Source: Streptomyces sp. CBMA156
GTDB lineage: Bacteria; Actinomycetota; Actinomycetes; Streptomycetales; Streptomycetaceae
Assembly (NCBI RefSeq): GCF_014596515.1
Contig: NZ_MSJQ01000426.1
Coordinates: 16,196 to 80,195, forward strand
Direction of reading: 5' to 3'
Length of the DNA: 64,000 nucleotides
Shown in pieces: positions 51,917 through 60,696 of the stretch (position 1 is the stretch's first letter; each line of letters opens with the position of its first letter). The position numbers and the translations under genes were made by a program. The notes below the pieces were generated by a model. That model was not told where the DNA came from. It searched no databases and saw only the letters and a program-made list of their open reading frames with translations.

Positions 51917-53140
51917 TCAGGCCTCGCGCCGGGCGAAGGCCGGGGCGTGCTCGGGCAGCGGCCCGAAGGCGATCAGCCGGGACATCAGCAGCGGGAAGCC
52001 GGGGAGGTACCGGGCGAGCAGCACCAGCCGGGCCGGCGGCCCGGTCCGCCGGCCGGTGAGGACCGGCTCGAACAGCAGGCGGTGCAGGACCCGCTGCATT
52101 CCCTGCATGATCACGGTCGGCCGCCACCGGCGGTGCTGGACCCGGGCCAGGGCCGCGGTGGTCGGGCGGCCGCGCCGCAGTGGTTCGGCGAGCAGGGCGG
52201 CGGTCGCGACGGCGTCCTGGATGGCCAGGTTGATGCCCACCCCGCCGGCCGGGGACATCGCGTGGGCGGCGTCGCCGATCAGCAGCAGCCCGTCCCGGTA
52301 CCAGCGGTCCAGCCGGTTGAGCCGTACGTCGAGCAGGTGCAGGTCGTCGAGGGTCTTCAGCTGGTCGACCCGGTCGGCGTACTGGGGCAGCAGCGCGGCG
52401 ATCCGCTCGCGGAACCGCTCGACGCCCTCGGCGCGCAGGTGCGGGTCGGTGCCCTTGGCGCGGAAGTAGGCGACCTGGAAGTAGTCCTTCCGGGCGAAGC
52501 TCAGCGCCATGTCGCCGTGCCCGAAGCCGGGGACGAGGCTGGGCGGCTGGGCCTGCTCGTGGGGGTGCCGGGGCAGCCGGAACCACCAGACGTCGAAGGG
52601 CACCGGGAACTCCCTGGGCGTCAGCCCGGCCGCCCGGCGCAGGGTGGAGTGCCGGCCGTCGGCGGCGACGGTGAGGCCGGCGCGCAGCTCGCCCTCCTCG
52701 CCGTCCCCGGTGCGGTACCGGACGCCGGTCACCCGGCCGCCCTCGCGGAGCAGGCCGGTGGCCTCGGTGTTCATCCGCAGCGTGAAGGTGGGCTCCCGCC
52801 GGGCCTCGGTGACCAGGAAGTCCAGGAGGTCCCACTGCGGGATCATCGCGATGTAGTTGTACGGCGCGGGCAGCCGCTCGTAGGCGCTCAGCGCGACGGG
52901 GGCGGCGCCGGGCGGCTGCACCACCAGGTTGCCGAGCCGGCTCTGCGGCAGGGCGGCGAACTTCCGGCCGAGGCCGAGTTCGTCCATCAGCCGCACGGTG
53001 GAGGCGTGGACGGTGTCGCCGCGGAAGTCGCGCAGGAAGTCCGTGTGCTTCTCCAGCACGGTGACCTCGATGCCGGCGCGCGCCAGCATCAGGCCCAGCA
53101 TCATTCCGGCGGGGCCGCCGCCGGAGATCACGACGCTCAT
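51917..53140 (-). CDS. FAD-dependent monooxygenase (PHBH-type)
   Basis: The 407-residue protein has the ADP-binding GGGPAGMMLGLMLARAG near the N terminus, the DG motif AADGRHSTLRRAAG, and the GD motif LLIGDAAHAMSPAGGVGINL. These place it in the aromatic hydroxylase class that uses NAD(P)H and O2. It lies upstream of the hydrolase and is divergent from a TetR regulator, a common catabolic or self-defence unit. Substrate unknown. Confidence 0.9.
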   Translation of the reverse strand: MSVVISGGGPAGMMLGLMLARAGIEVTVLEKHTDFLRDFRGDTVHASTVRLMDELGLGRKFAALPQSRLGNLVVQPPGAAPVALSAYERLPAPYNYIAMIPQWDLLDFLVTEARREPTFTLRMNTEATGLLREGGRVTGVRYRTGDGEEGELRAGLTVAADGRHSTLRRAAGLTPREFPVPFDVWWFRLPRHPHEQAQPPSLVPGFGHGDMALSFARKDYFQVAYFRAKGTDPHLRAEGVERFRERIAALLPQYADRVDQLKTLDDLHLLDVRLNRLDRWYRDGLLLIGDAAHAMSPAGGVGINLAIQDAVATAALLAEPLRRGRPTTAALARVQHRRWRPTVIMQGMQRVLHRLLFEPVLTGRRTGPPARLVLLARYLPGFPLLMSRLIAFGPLPEHAPAFARREA

Positions 53141-53232
53141 GGCTCTCCCCTTTCAGTGCTCATTCGATCACTGTCCGTGTGGAACCTGCATGTACAGAGT
53201 CTCTGGAACCGTCTCAGATGTCAAGTAGTACG

Positions 53233-54048
53233 ATGCTTCACATGAAGGAGCTGGTGATGGCCGCCCTCGCGGCGGCGAAGGAGCGGGGCCAGGACGTCGC
53301 CGACGTCCCGCTGACGGCGATCGCGGCGACGGCGGGCATCTCCCGCAGCACGCTGCTGCGCCGGATCGGCGGCTCCCGGACGGCGCTGGACGCGGCCGTC
53401 AGGGAGGCGGGGGTCGACCCGGGCGGACGGCCGCCGGTGCGCGAGCGCGCGATCGAGGCGGCGGCCCTGCTGGTGGCCGAGCGCGGCCTGGCCGGGGTCA
53501 CCCTGGACGCCGTCGCGGACCGGGCCGACTGCTCGCTGCCCAGCCTGCACGCCGTCTTCGAGGGGCGGGACGGCCTGCTCGCCGCCGTCTTCGAGCGGCA
53601 CTCCGCGCTGCCCCGGCTGGAGGCCCTGGCCGCCGACCCGCCGGAGGGGCTGGAGGGCACCGTGCGGGCGCTCCACGCCGCCTTCGCCGCGGCCTTCGAG
53701 CACGAGCCGCGGATCGTCCCGGCGGTCTTCGCCGACCTGCTCGGGCGGCCGGACGGCCCGGCCGCCCGGGTGCTGGCCGTCAGTCTGCCGCGGACGCTCG
53801 ACATCCTCGACGGGCTGCTGGGGCCGCACGTGCGGGCCGGCCGGCTGAGACCGCTGCCCACTCCGGTGCTGGTCCAGCTGTTGCTCGGCCCGCTGCTCAA
53901 CCACGTCCTGATGCGGCCGGTGCTGGAGCCCGCCCTGGGGGCGGGGCTGCCCTCGATGGACGAGACCGTCGAGATCTTCGTCGACGCCTACCTGCGGGCG
54001 GTCGCCGTTCCTTCCCCGGCGCCGGGGGGCGAGGCCGGCGGGCCCTGA
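53233..54048 (+). CDS. TetR-family regulator with duplicated HTH
   Basis: The protein has about 271 residues from the ATG at 53233; the ATG at 53242 is nearly as good and no clear RBS precedes either. It carries two HTH-like blocks: ALAAAKERGQDVADVPLTAI with AGISRSTLLRRIGG, and IEAAALLVAERGLAGVTLDA with ADCSLPSLHAVF. The second is the canonical TetR domain; the first resembles a half-domain fused ahead of it. The C-terminal domain is all helical. It is divergent from the monooxygenase/hydrolase pair and probably represses it. Confidence 0.82.
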   Translation: MLHMKELVMAALAAAKERGQDVADVPLTAIAATAGISRSTLLRRIGGSRTALDAAVREAGVDPGGRPPVRERAIEAAALLVAERGLAGVTLDAVADRADCSLPSLHAVFEGRDGLLAAVFERHSALPRLEALAADPPEGLEGTVRALHAAFAAAFEHEPRIVPAVFADLLGRPDGPAARVLAVSLPRTLDILDGLLGPHVRAGRLRPLPTPVLVQLLLGPLLNHVLMRPVLEPALGAGLPSMDETVEIFVDAYLRAVAVPSPAPGGEAGGP

Positions 54049-54186
54049 GCGGGCCCTCCCGGCGCCCCCGTCGAGCAGGTCCTCCGCCCGGTCCGCAGTC
54101 GCCGGTCCAGGGGCCGTCGGCCGGCCGGTTCTCCTGCGGTGAAGGAGAAGTGACGATGCGTCAGGCCGGTGCGGAGGGCGGTGCGA

Positions 54187-54903
54187 TCAGTCCAGGACCA
54201 GCCGGTCGCCGACCCGCAGCCGGCCCGGGGCGGCGACCTCGGCGAGGGCGTCCAGCCGGCCGTCGTGGGCGTGCACGACGGCCTTGAGGATCTCGGGCGC
54301 GTGCGGCAGTCCGGGCTGCGGGGCGCCCGTCATCGCGCAGCGCTCGCTGGAGGCGACGAAGGAGAGTCCGGCGCAGCCGGGGGCCTCGCCGCGGGCCCGC
54401 CGGCCGAGCCAGGCGTCCTCGGCGAACGGCGGGGTGCCGGGCGGGGTGCGCAGCACGATGTTGGGGCGGAACCGGCGCTCGTCGACCACGGCGAACGGGA
54501 CGGCCTCGCGGACCCAGTCCAGGGTGGCGGTGCTGAGGACGCTGACCGGCATCCGGTCGAAGTGCGAGACGGCGTCCTCGCGGGCGAGTTCGACGTCGTC
54601 GAGCTGGAGGTAGGCGCGCAGGAAGGCGTCCGGCCGGTCGACCGGGCGGCCGAGCGGGTCGAACAGCTCCGGGCCGTCGATCCGGTGGCCGAGCCGGGCG
54701 GAGAGGCGGAGCAGGCCGTCCATCCGGCGGAAGCGGCGGGTGTCCTTGCCCGAGCCGAGCTTGCCGGTCGCGTCGCGGACGGCGTAGAGGCGGTCGCCGG
54801 CCAGGCCGCGCTCGTCCACCTCGACGGAGTCGAGCCGCTCGCCGCCGGTGGATTTCACGGGGTAGCGCCAGATTCGCTCGATCACTCCGATGATCTCAGC
54901 CAT
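54187..54903 (-). CDS. MOSC-domain protein
   Basis: The 238-residue protein opens with the beta-barrel signature IERIWRYPVKSTGGERLDSV and VDERGLAGDRLYAVRD. It ends with the MOSC segment (RRFRPNIVLRT, and GLSFVASSERCAMTGAPQPG with the conserved Cys). MOSC proteins bind a molybdenum cofactor or sulfur carrier for sulfur transfer or N-hydroxyl reduction. It stands alone, read opposite to the neighbouring TetR gene. Confidence 0.88.
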   Translation of the reverse strand: MAEIIGVIERIWRYPVKSTGGERLDSVEVDERGLAGDRLYAVRDATGKLGSGKDTRRFRRMDGLLRLSARLGHRIDGPELFDPLGRPVDRPDAFLRAYLQLDDVELAREDAVSHFDRMPVSVLSTATLDWVREAVPFAVVDERRFRPNIVLRTPPGTPPFAEDAWLGRRARGEAPGCAGLSFVASSERCAMTGAPQPGLPHAPEILKAVVHAHDGRLDALAEVAAPGRLRVGDRLVLD

Positions 54904-54982
54904 GGCCGGAAAGCGTACTGGCGTTGACGGGGGATGGTCTAGACCAAGTCGGGCAGGGCCGGGCGGGGACCGCCGGAGCGGC

Positions 54983-55726
54983 TCAGCCCAGCCGGGCCAC
55001 CGCCCGTACCGGCGCGCCGTCCGCCGCGACCAGCCGCAGCGGGAACAGCGAGACCTCCACCGGCAGTCCGGCCTCCTGGGCTGCCAGCAGCGGCCGCAGA
55101 TCGGTCAGGTTCTCGGCGATCACCCCGCCGCCGGACGCGCCCAGCAGCACCCGGTGCGCGGCGAGCGAGGGCTCGTCGGCGGTGCCGTGGTCGTGCTCGT
55201 CGGTGAGGTCGGCGAGCAGCGCGGCCACCGCGGGGTCGCCCGGGCCGGGGTCGGGGGTCGGGTCGACGCTGAGCGCGTCCACCCCGACCGTCCGCACCCC
55301 GGCGGCGACGATCGCCTCGGCGGCGGCCGGGGTCAGGCTGGGGTGGGCGAGGTAGACGTCGGTGCCCCAGTGCCGGGCCCAGCCGGTGGCCAGCAGCAGG
55401 ACGGTGCCCTCGGCGGCCCGTGCCAGCGCGGGCGCCAGCAGCTCGGGCGTGATGGCCGCCCTGGGCTCCAGCCCGCGCAGGTCGGCGACCACGGCCGGGC
55501 CGGTGAACCGCTCCAGCGGCAGCCCGTCCAGGGTCGGCCAGGTGACGTCCACGTGGTACGGCGCGTCCACGTGCGTCCCGGACTGCGAGCCGAGGTGCAG
55601 GGCCAGCACGTTCACCCCGGCGGTGGCCGTGGTGAGCGCGGGCTCCAGCAGGACGGCCGGATCGCCGGGGTAGACCGGCATCGCGGTGGTCACCTGATGG
55701 GTGAGGTCGACGAGGGTCGCTGCCAT
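54983..55726 (-). CDS. cyclase/kynurenine-formamidase-like metal hydrolase
   Basis: The 247-residue protein has the family motif HLGSQSGTHVDAPYH (HxxxxGTHxDxPxH metal and catalytic ligands) near residue 45 and a later VDALSVDPTP segment. Members hydrolyse amide or ester bonds, for example N-formylkynurenine. It is divergent from the UbiX-type gene with 90 bp between starts. Substrate unknown. Confidence 0.85.
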   Translation of the reverse strand: MAATLVDLTHQVTTAMPVYPGDPAVLLEPALTTATAGVNVLALHLGSQSGTHVDAPYHVDVTWPTLDGLPLERFTGPAVVADLRGLEPRAAITPELLAPALARAAEGTVLLLATGWARHWGTDVYLAHPSLTPAAAEAIVAAGVRTVGVDALSVDPTPDPGPGDPAVAALLADLTDEHDHGTADEPSLAAHRVLLGASGGGVIAENLTDLRPLLAAQEAGLPVEVSLFPLRLVAADGAPVRAVARLG

Positions 55727-55816
55727 GCCCCCATCCTTCCAGGGGACGGCGGCTCCCGGGCCCCTCCCGGCCGGCCCGGGCCGAACGCGCAGGTCGGGCC
55801 GGGACAGAATTGCCCC

Positions 55817-56491
55817 ATGGGAACTGCGAAGCGTCAGCCGTGGGTGGTCGGGGTCTCCGGTGCGTCGGGGACGCCGTACGCGGCCTCGGTGATCCGCGCG
55901 CTGCTGGCCGCCGGCGAGGCGGTGGACCTGATCGTCAGCCGCGCCGCCAGGCTCACCATCCTGGACGAGACCGGGATCTCCTTCCGGGACGCCCACTGGC
56001 GCACCGACCTCGCCGCCTGGCTCGGGAGCGACCAGGGCCTGGACGACGTCCGCTACTGGTCCGCCGGGGACTTCGCGGCCGGCCCGTCCAGCGGCTCGTA
56101 CCCCGCCAAGGGCATGCTCGTGGTGCCCGCGACCACCGGCGCGGTGGCCGGGATCGCGCTCGGTCTGAGCAAGGACCTGCTGCAGCGCGTCGCCAGCGTC
56201 ACCCTCAAGGAGCGCCGTCCACTCGTCGTCTGCGTGCGCGAGGCACCACTCAACGGGGTGACGTTGAAGCACCTGGTGGAGCTCGACGCGCAGGGGGCGG
56301 TCGTGCTGCCCGCTTCGCCCGGTTTCTACGCCGGCGGCTCCACCGTGCGCGAACTCGTGGACTTCGTGGCCGGGCGGGTGCTGGACGCCGTCGGCGTGCC
56401 GCATTCCCTGTACCTGCGCTGGGAAGGGGAGTTGGGAGCGGCCGCCCGCCGGGTGGACGACAACGGCGGCGGACGGATCGAGGGGGAGTAA
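55817..56491 (+). CDS. UbiX-family flavin prenyltransferase
   Basis: The 224-residue protein has the FMN-binding VVGVSGASGTPYAASVIRAL, the FMN/prenyl-phosphate segment VVPATTGAVAGIALGLSKDL, and ERRPLVVCVREAPLN of UbiX. It makes prenylated FMN for the UbiD-type decarboxylase encoded at 47767 in the same window. This gene may correspond to the mqnM of published streptomycete pathways; I give no symbol because the naming is from memory. Confidence 0.92.
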   Translation: MGTAKRQPWVVGVSGASGTPYAASVIRALLAAGEAVDLIVSRAARLTILDETGISFRDAHWRTDLAAWLGSDQGLDDVRYWSAGDFAAGPSSGSYPAKGMLVVPATTGAVAGIALGLSKDLLQRVASVTLKERRPLVVCVREAPLNGVTLKHLVELDAQGAVVLPASPGFYAGGSTVRELVDFVAGRVLDAVGVPHSLYLRWEGELGAAARRVDDNGGGRIEGE

Positions 56492-56610
56492 GGAGACCGG
56501 GGGCGGGAGAGTATGTTCTCTGCGATATCCGGGTCGGTCGGCGCACAGCGCCTTTGAATCCGGATAATGATCTGTGGGTCTGGCGAGGTTCGGAAGGACG
56601 CGGACGGTAT

Positions 56611-57069
56611 ATGGACACGGTGGACAGACAGCTCATCCAGGCGCTCCGGGAGAACGGCCGCGCGTCCTACGCCGAGTTGGGCCGCCTGGTCGGGCTCTCC
56701 GGCCCGAGCGTCACGGACCGGATCAACCGCCTGGAGCAGGCCGGGGTCATCACCGGCTACCGGGCGACGGTCAATCCGGCCTCGCTCGGCTTCGGCGTCA
56801 CGGCCCTGATCGGCCTTCAGCTCACCGACGCCGCGGACCACGAGGACGTCGCGTTCCGGCTGAAGGACCTCAACGAGGTCGAGGACTGCTGGTTCATCGC
56901 CGGCGACGACTCGTACATGCTCAAGGTCCGGGTGGCCGACGTGGCCGGCCTGGAGTCGGTGGTCAAGCGGATCTCGGGCACGAAGGGCGTGGCCAGGACC
57001 CGCACCACCGTCGTACTCTCCACGAAGTGGGAGAACCGGGTGAGTGAACTCCCCCCCGTAGGAGAGTGA
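56611..57069 (+). CDS. Lrp/AsnC-family regulator
   Basis: The 152-residue protein has an N-terminal HTH (DRQLIQALRENGRASYAELG, then LSGPSVTDRINRLEQAGVI) and a C-terminal RAM ligand domain (CWFIAGDDSYMLKVRVADVA). The start is the ATG at 56611 (MDTVDRQLI). It lies three bases before a threonine dehydratase start, so it probably senses an amino acid and tunes that gene. Confidence 0.93.
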   Translation: MDTVDRQLIQALRENGRASYAELGRLVGLSGPSVTDRINRLEQAGVITGYRATVNPASLGFGVTALIGLQLTDAADHEDVAFRLKDLNEVEDCWFIAGDDSYMLKVRVADVAGLESVVKRISGTKGVARTRTTVVLSTKWENRVSELPPVGE

Positions 57070-57072
57070 CGC

Positions 57073-58035
57073 ATGGCACTGGTCGGCCTGGAGGAACTGC
57101 GCGCCGCACGGCAGCGGATCGCGGGGATCGCCGTACGCACCCCGCTGGTCCCCGCCCCCTGGGCGGCCGACGGGGAACGGCGGCTCTGGCTGAAGCCCGA
57201 GAACCTCCAGCCGACCGGGGCCTTCAAGACCCGCGGCGCCTACAACCGGCTGGCCGCGCTCACCGCGGACGAGCGCTCCCGCGGCGTGGTCGCCCAGTCC
57301 AGCGGCAACCACGCGCAGGCGGTGGCGTACGCGGCCAGGACGCTCGGCATCAAGGCCGTGATCGTGATGCCGGACACCTCGCCCGCGGTGAAGGTGGAGG
57401 CCACCCGCTCGTTCGGCGCCGAGGTGATCCTCGTCGCGCCCGAGGAGCGGGACATCCTGCCCGGCGAGCTGGCCGGGCAGCACGGCTACGTCTGGGTGCC
57501 GCCGTACGACGACCCGTTCATCATCGCGGGCCAGGGCACGGTCGGCCTGGAGATCGCCGAGGACGCCCCGGCCGAGCTGGACACCGTCCTGGTGCCGGTC
57601 AGCGGCGGCGGCCTGATCAGCGGGACGGCGGCCGCGCTCAAGCTCACCCGCCCCGGCATCCGGGTGGTCGGCGTGGAGCCCGAACTGGCCGCCGACGCCC
57701 AGGCCAGCCTGCGGGCCGGCCGCCGGGTCGAGTGGCCGGTCGCCGACACCTACCGGACCATCGCGGACGGGCTGCGCACCCCGTCGCTCGGCGTGCTGCC
57801 GTTCGAGCACGTCACCGCCTACGTGGACGACATCGTCACCGTCACCGAGGACGAGATCCGCGCCACCGTGGCCGTGCTGGCCCGGCGCGGCAGGCTGGTC
57901 GCCGAGCCCTCGGGGGCGGTCGCCCCGGCCGCCTACCTCCACCGCGCGGCCGAGACCGGGGGCCAGGCGGTGGCGGCCGTGGTCAGCGGCGGCAACATCG
58001 ACCCGGTACTGCTCGCCGAGCTGCTGTCGGCATAG
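57073..58035 (+). CDS. threonine/serine dehydratase, PLP-dependent
   Basis: The 320-residue protein has the fold-type II PLP site PTGAFKTRGAYN (K52 as Schiff-base lysine), SSGNHAQAVAYAA for the substrate carboxylate, and a phosphate-binding VPVSGGGLISGTAAAL. The absence of a C-terminal ACT domain suggests a catabolic or unregulated enzyme, converting threonine to 2-oxobutyrate or serine to pyruvate. It is coupled to the Lrp gene. Confidence 0.92.
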   Translation: MALVGLEELRAARQRIAGIAVRTPLVPAPWAADGERRLWLKPENLQPTGAFKTRGAYNRLAALTADERSRGVVAQSSGNHAQAVAYAARTLGIKAVIVMPDTSPAVKVEATRSFGAEVILVAPEERDILPGELAGQHGYVWVPPYDDPFIIAGQGTVGLEIAEDAPAELDTVLVPVSGGGLISGTAAALKLTRPGIRVVGVEPELAADAQASLRAGRRVEWPVADTYRTIADGLRTPSLGVLPFEHVTAYVDDIVTVTEDEIRATVAVLARRGRLVAEPSGAVAPAAYLHRAAETGGQAVAAVVSGGNIDPVLLAELLSA

Positions 58036-58087
58036 GCGTAACCTCGTTCCGGCAAGGAATCGAACGTCGGAGGAGGCGGGGCACCGC

Positions 58088-59251
58088 ATGGACGCAGGAC
58101 TCAAGCGCGAGCTGGAGGCGAAGGTCTACGCGGGTGAGCGGCTGACCCGCGAGGACGGGATCGCGCTCTACGGGAGCGACGACCTGGCCTGGCTGGGCGG
58201 GCTGGCCCACCACGTGCGGACGCGGAAGAACGGCGACGTCGTCCACTTCAACGTCAACCGCCACCTCAACATGACCAACGTGTGCAGCGCGTCCTGCGCG
58301 TACTGCTCGTTCCAGCGCAAGCCGGGCGAGAAGGACGCCTACACGATGCGCATCGAGGAGGCCGTCCGCCTCGCCAAGGCGATGGAGAGCGACTCCCTCA
58401 CCGAGCTGCACATCGTGAACGGCCTGCACCCGACCCTGCCGTGGCGCTACTACCCGCGCTCGCTGCGGGAGCTGAAGGCGGCGCTGCCGAACGTCTCGCT
58501 GAAGGCCTTCACCGCCACCGAGATCCACTGGTTCGAGAAGATCAGCGGCCTGTCCGCCGACGAGATCATGGACGAGCTGATCGACGCCGGCCTGGAGTCG
58601 CTGACCGGCGGCGGCGCGGAGATCTTCGACTGGGAGGTCCGTCAGCACATCGTCGACCACGACACCCACTGGGAGGACTGGTCGCGGATCCACCGCCTCG
58701 CGCACAGCAAGGGCCTCAAGACGCCGGCCACCATGCTGTACGGACACATCGAGGAGCCCCGCCACCGGGTGGACCACGTGCTGCGGCTGCGCGAGCTCCA
58801 GGACGAGACCGGCGGCTTCCAGGTCTTCATCCCGCTGCGCTACCAGCACGACTTCCACGACTCCAAGGACGGCGTCGTGCGCAACAAGCTGATGGCCCGC
58901 ACGGAGATGGCCACCGGTGCCGAGGCGCTGAAGACCTTCGCGGTCTCCCGGCTGCTCTTCGACAACGTCCCGCACGTCAAGGTCTTCTGGGTGATGCACG
59001 GCGTCACCACCGCCCAGCTGGCGCTCAGCCACGGCGCGGACGACATGGACGGCTCGGTGGTCGAGTACAAGATCACCCACGACGCGGACAACTTCGGCAC
59101 CCCGAACAAGCTCGGCCGCGACGACCTGCTCGGCCTGATCCGCGACGCCGGCTTCCGCCCGGTGGAGCGCAACACCCGCTACGAGATCATCCGCGAGTAC
59201 GAGGGCCCGGACCGGACGCGCCGTGAGTCCCCGCAGGCGATGCGCCTCTGA
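58088..59251 (+). CDS. mqnE: aminofutalosine synthase, radical SAM
   Basis: The 387-residue protein has the radical-SAM iron-sulfur motif NVCSASCAYCSFQRK (C-x3-C-x2-C) after the MqnE-typical opening GVRLTREDGIALYGSDDLA-like stretch (ERLTREDGIALYGSDDLAWL). LTGGGAEIFDWEVRQHI and GFQVFIPLRYQ also fit MqnE/MqnC enzymes. It joins adenosine from SAM to an enolpyruvyl-benzoate to give aminofutalosine. A terminator-like hairpin follows. Confidence 0.95.
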   Translation: MDAGLKRELEAKVYAGERLTREDGIALYGSDDLAWLGGLAHHVRTRKNGDVVHFNVNRHLNMTNVCSASCAYCSFQRKPGEKDAYTMRIEEAVRLAKAMESDSLTELHIVNGLHPTLPWRYYPRSLRELKAALPNVSLKAFTATEIHWFEKISGLSADEIMDELIDAGLESLTGGGAEIFDWEVRQHIVDHDTHWEDWSRIHRLAHSKGLKTPATMLYGHIEEPRHRVDHVLRLRELQDETGGFQVFIPLRYQHDFHDSKDGVVRNKLMARTEMATGAEALKTFAVSRLLFDNVPHVKVFWVMHGVTTAQLALSHGADDMDGSVVEYKITHDADNFGTPNKLGRDDLLGLIRDAGFRPVERNTRYEIIREYEGPDRTRRESPQAMRL

Positions 59252-59265
59252 CCTGCGAAGCATCC

Positions 59266-59300
59266 CCGCCGCCCCGGCCGCTCTCCGGCCGGGGCGGCGG
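59266..59300 (+). terminator. 14-bp stem hairpin after mqnE
   Basis: CCGCCGCCCCGGCC (59266-59279) pairs with GGCCGGGGCGGCGG (59287-59300) across a 7-base loop, followed by TGTCTTC, 15 bp after the mqnE stop. Confidence 0.85.
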
Positions 59301-59367
59301 TGTCTTCACCGCCTCCGCACGAGGCCCGGGTTTACCAACGGGTACGGCGTTTGGCAGGATCGACCGC

Positions 59368-60573
59368 ATGTCCGGTTCTGATCGCGCCACCGCGTACCCG
59401 CCGCACCAGCCGATGCAGGATCCGGTCGACCTGATGCCGCAGCAGCCGTACGAGGGCTTCCAGCCGTACCAGCAGCCGGTTCGGGAGGGCTACGACCACG
59501 GCGGGTACCAGCCGTACGGACAGGCCCCTGACGGGTACTACGTGGCGTACGGGCAGCCGGTTCAGCCGTACGAGCCCGAGCCCGGCTACGAGGCCGTTCC
59601 TGTCTACGAGGCCGGGCCCGTTCCCGCTTACGAGCCCGAGCCGATCTACGAGCCCGAACCCGTGGTGCTCGCCGCCGCGCCCGCGGCCCCCGTCGTGGGC
59701 GCCAGGTCGGCTGCCCGGGGCCGGCGGCGCAAGGCCAAGCAGAAACGTCACGGCAAGGCCATGATGGCCGGCACCGCCCTGCTGGTCGCCGCCACCGCCG
59801 GCTGGTACGCCGTCGGCCAGGACGGCGCCAAGCCCGGCATCGCCGCCGCCGACGGCCCCGGCCCGGAGGGCGTCAGCAAGCCGGACCAGCCCGTCCCGGC
59901 CCCCGCGGCCGCCCAGGCCGCCTCCGACCGGCAGTCCGCGGCCCCGGCCGCCGACCGCAGCCAGACCCGCCAGGACGGCTCGGTCGCCGCGATACCCGGC
60001 CTCGGCGCGGCCTTCACCGCGAAGATCCCCGCCGAGACCGCCCAGGTCGTGGTCGCCACCGGCCAGGACAAGAACACCGACAAGAACAGCGTCACCCTCT
60101 GGACCCGCACCCCCGAGGGCCGCTGGCTGGCCGGCGAGACCTGGCAGGGCCACAACGGCAAGAACGGCTGGACCACCGACCACAACGAGGGCGACCTGCG
60201 CAGCCCGATCGGCGTCTTCGGCCTCACCGACGCGGGCGGCCGCAAGGCGGACCCGGGCAGCAAGCTCCCGTACGACAAGGACCCGAGCTTCGTGGTCTCC
60301 GGCACGGGCTTCTTCGGCGACCAGCTGGCCGGCTCCTTCGACTACGTGGTCGCGATCAACTACAACCGCGTCGCCGGCAACACCCCGCTCGACACGCGCC
60401 GCCCGATGGGCTCCAAGAAGGGCGGCGGCATCTGGCTCCACGTGGACCACGACGGCCCCACCCACGGCTGCGTGTCGATCCCCGAGGACAAGATGGCCCA
60501 GCTGATCCGCGCCCTGGACCCGGCCGCCCACCCGGTCATCGTGATGGGCGACTCCGCCGCACTGGCCGCCTGA
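59368..60573 (+). CDS. membrane-anchored L,D-transpeptidase (YkuD family) with Tyr/Pro/Glu-rich tail
   Basis: The 401-residue protein has an unusual N-terminal cytoplasmic tail of about 110 residues rich in PYQ/PYE repeats (for example QPYEGFQPYQQPV, YEPEPIYEPEP), a basic stop (RRRKAKQKRH), one membrane helix (AMMAGTALLVAATAGWYAVG) and an extracytoplasmic YkuD domain ending with HDGPTHGCVSIP, C368 being the catalytic cysteine. It would form 3-3 peptidoglycan crosslinks. The tail resembles those of polar cell-wall proteins and may bind partners or be Tyr-phosphorylated. Confidence 0.85.
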   Translation: MSGSDRATAYPPHQPMQDPVDLMPQQPYEGFQPYQQPVREGYDHGGYQPYGQAPDGYYVAYGQPVQPYEPEPGYEAVPVYEAGPVPAYEPEPIYEPEPVVLAAAPAAPVVGARSAARGRRRKAKQKRHGKAMMAGTALLVAATAGWYAVGQDGAKPGIAAADGPGPEGVSKPDQPVPAPAAAQAASDRQSAAPAADRSQTRQDGSVAAIPGLGAAFTAKIPAETAQVVVATGQDKNTDKNSVTLWTRTPEGRWLAGETWQGHNGKNGWTTDHNEGDLRSPIGVFGLTDAGGRKADPGSKLPYDKDPSFVVSGTGFFGDQLAGSFDYVVAINYNRVAGNTPLDTRRPMGSKKGGGIWLHVDHDGPTHGCVSIPEDKMAQLIRALDPAAHPVIVMGDSAALAA

Positions 60574-60696
60574 CCTCGGCATTGTGTACGGCCCGGGCAC
60601 CCCAACGGGTCTTGTCGATCTCCTACAGATCGAGGGGGCGGATCCTGTCACCGGTCATACCCTGCTGACCAGTGGGTAACGGGGTTCCATGGCAGT

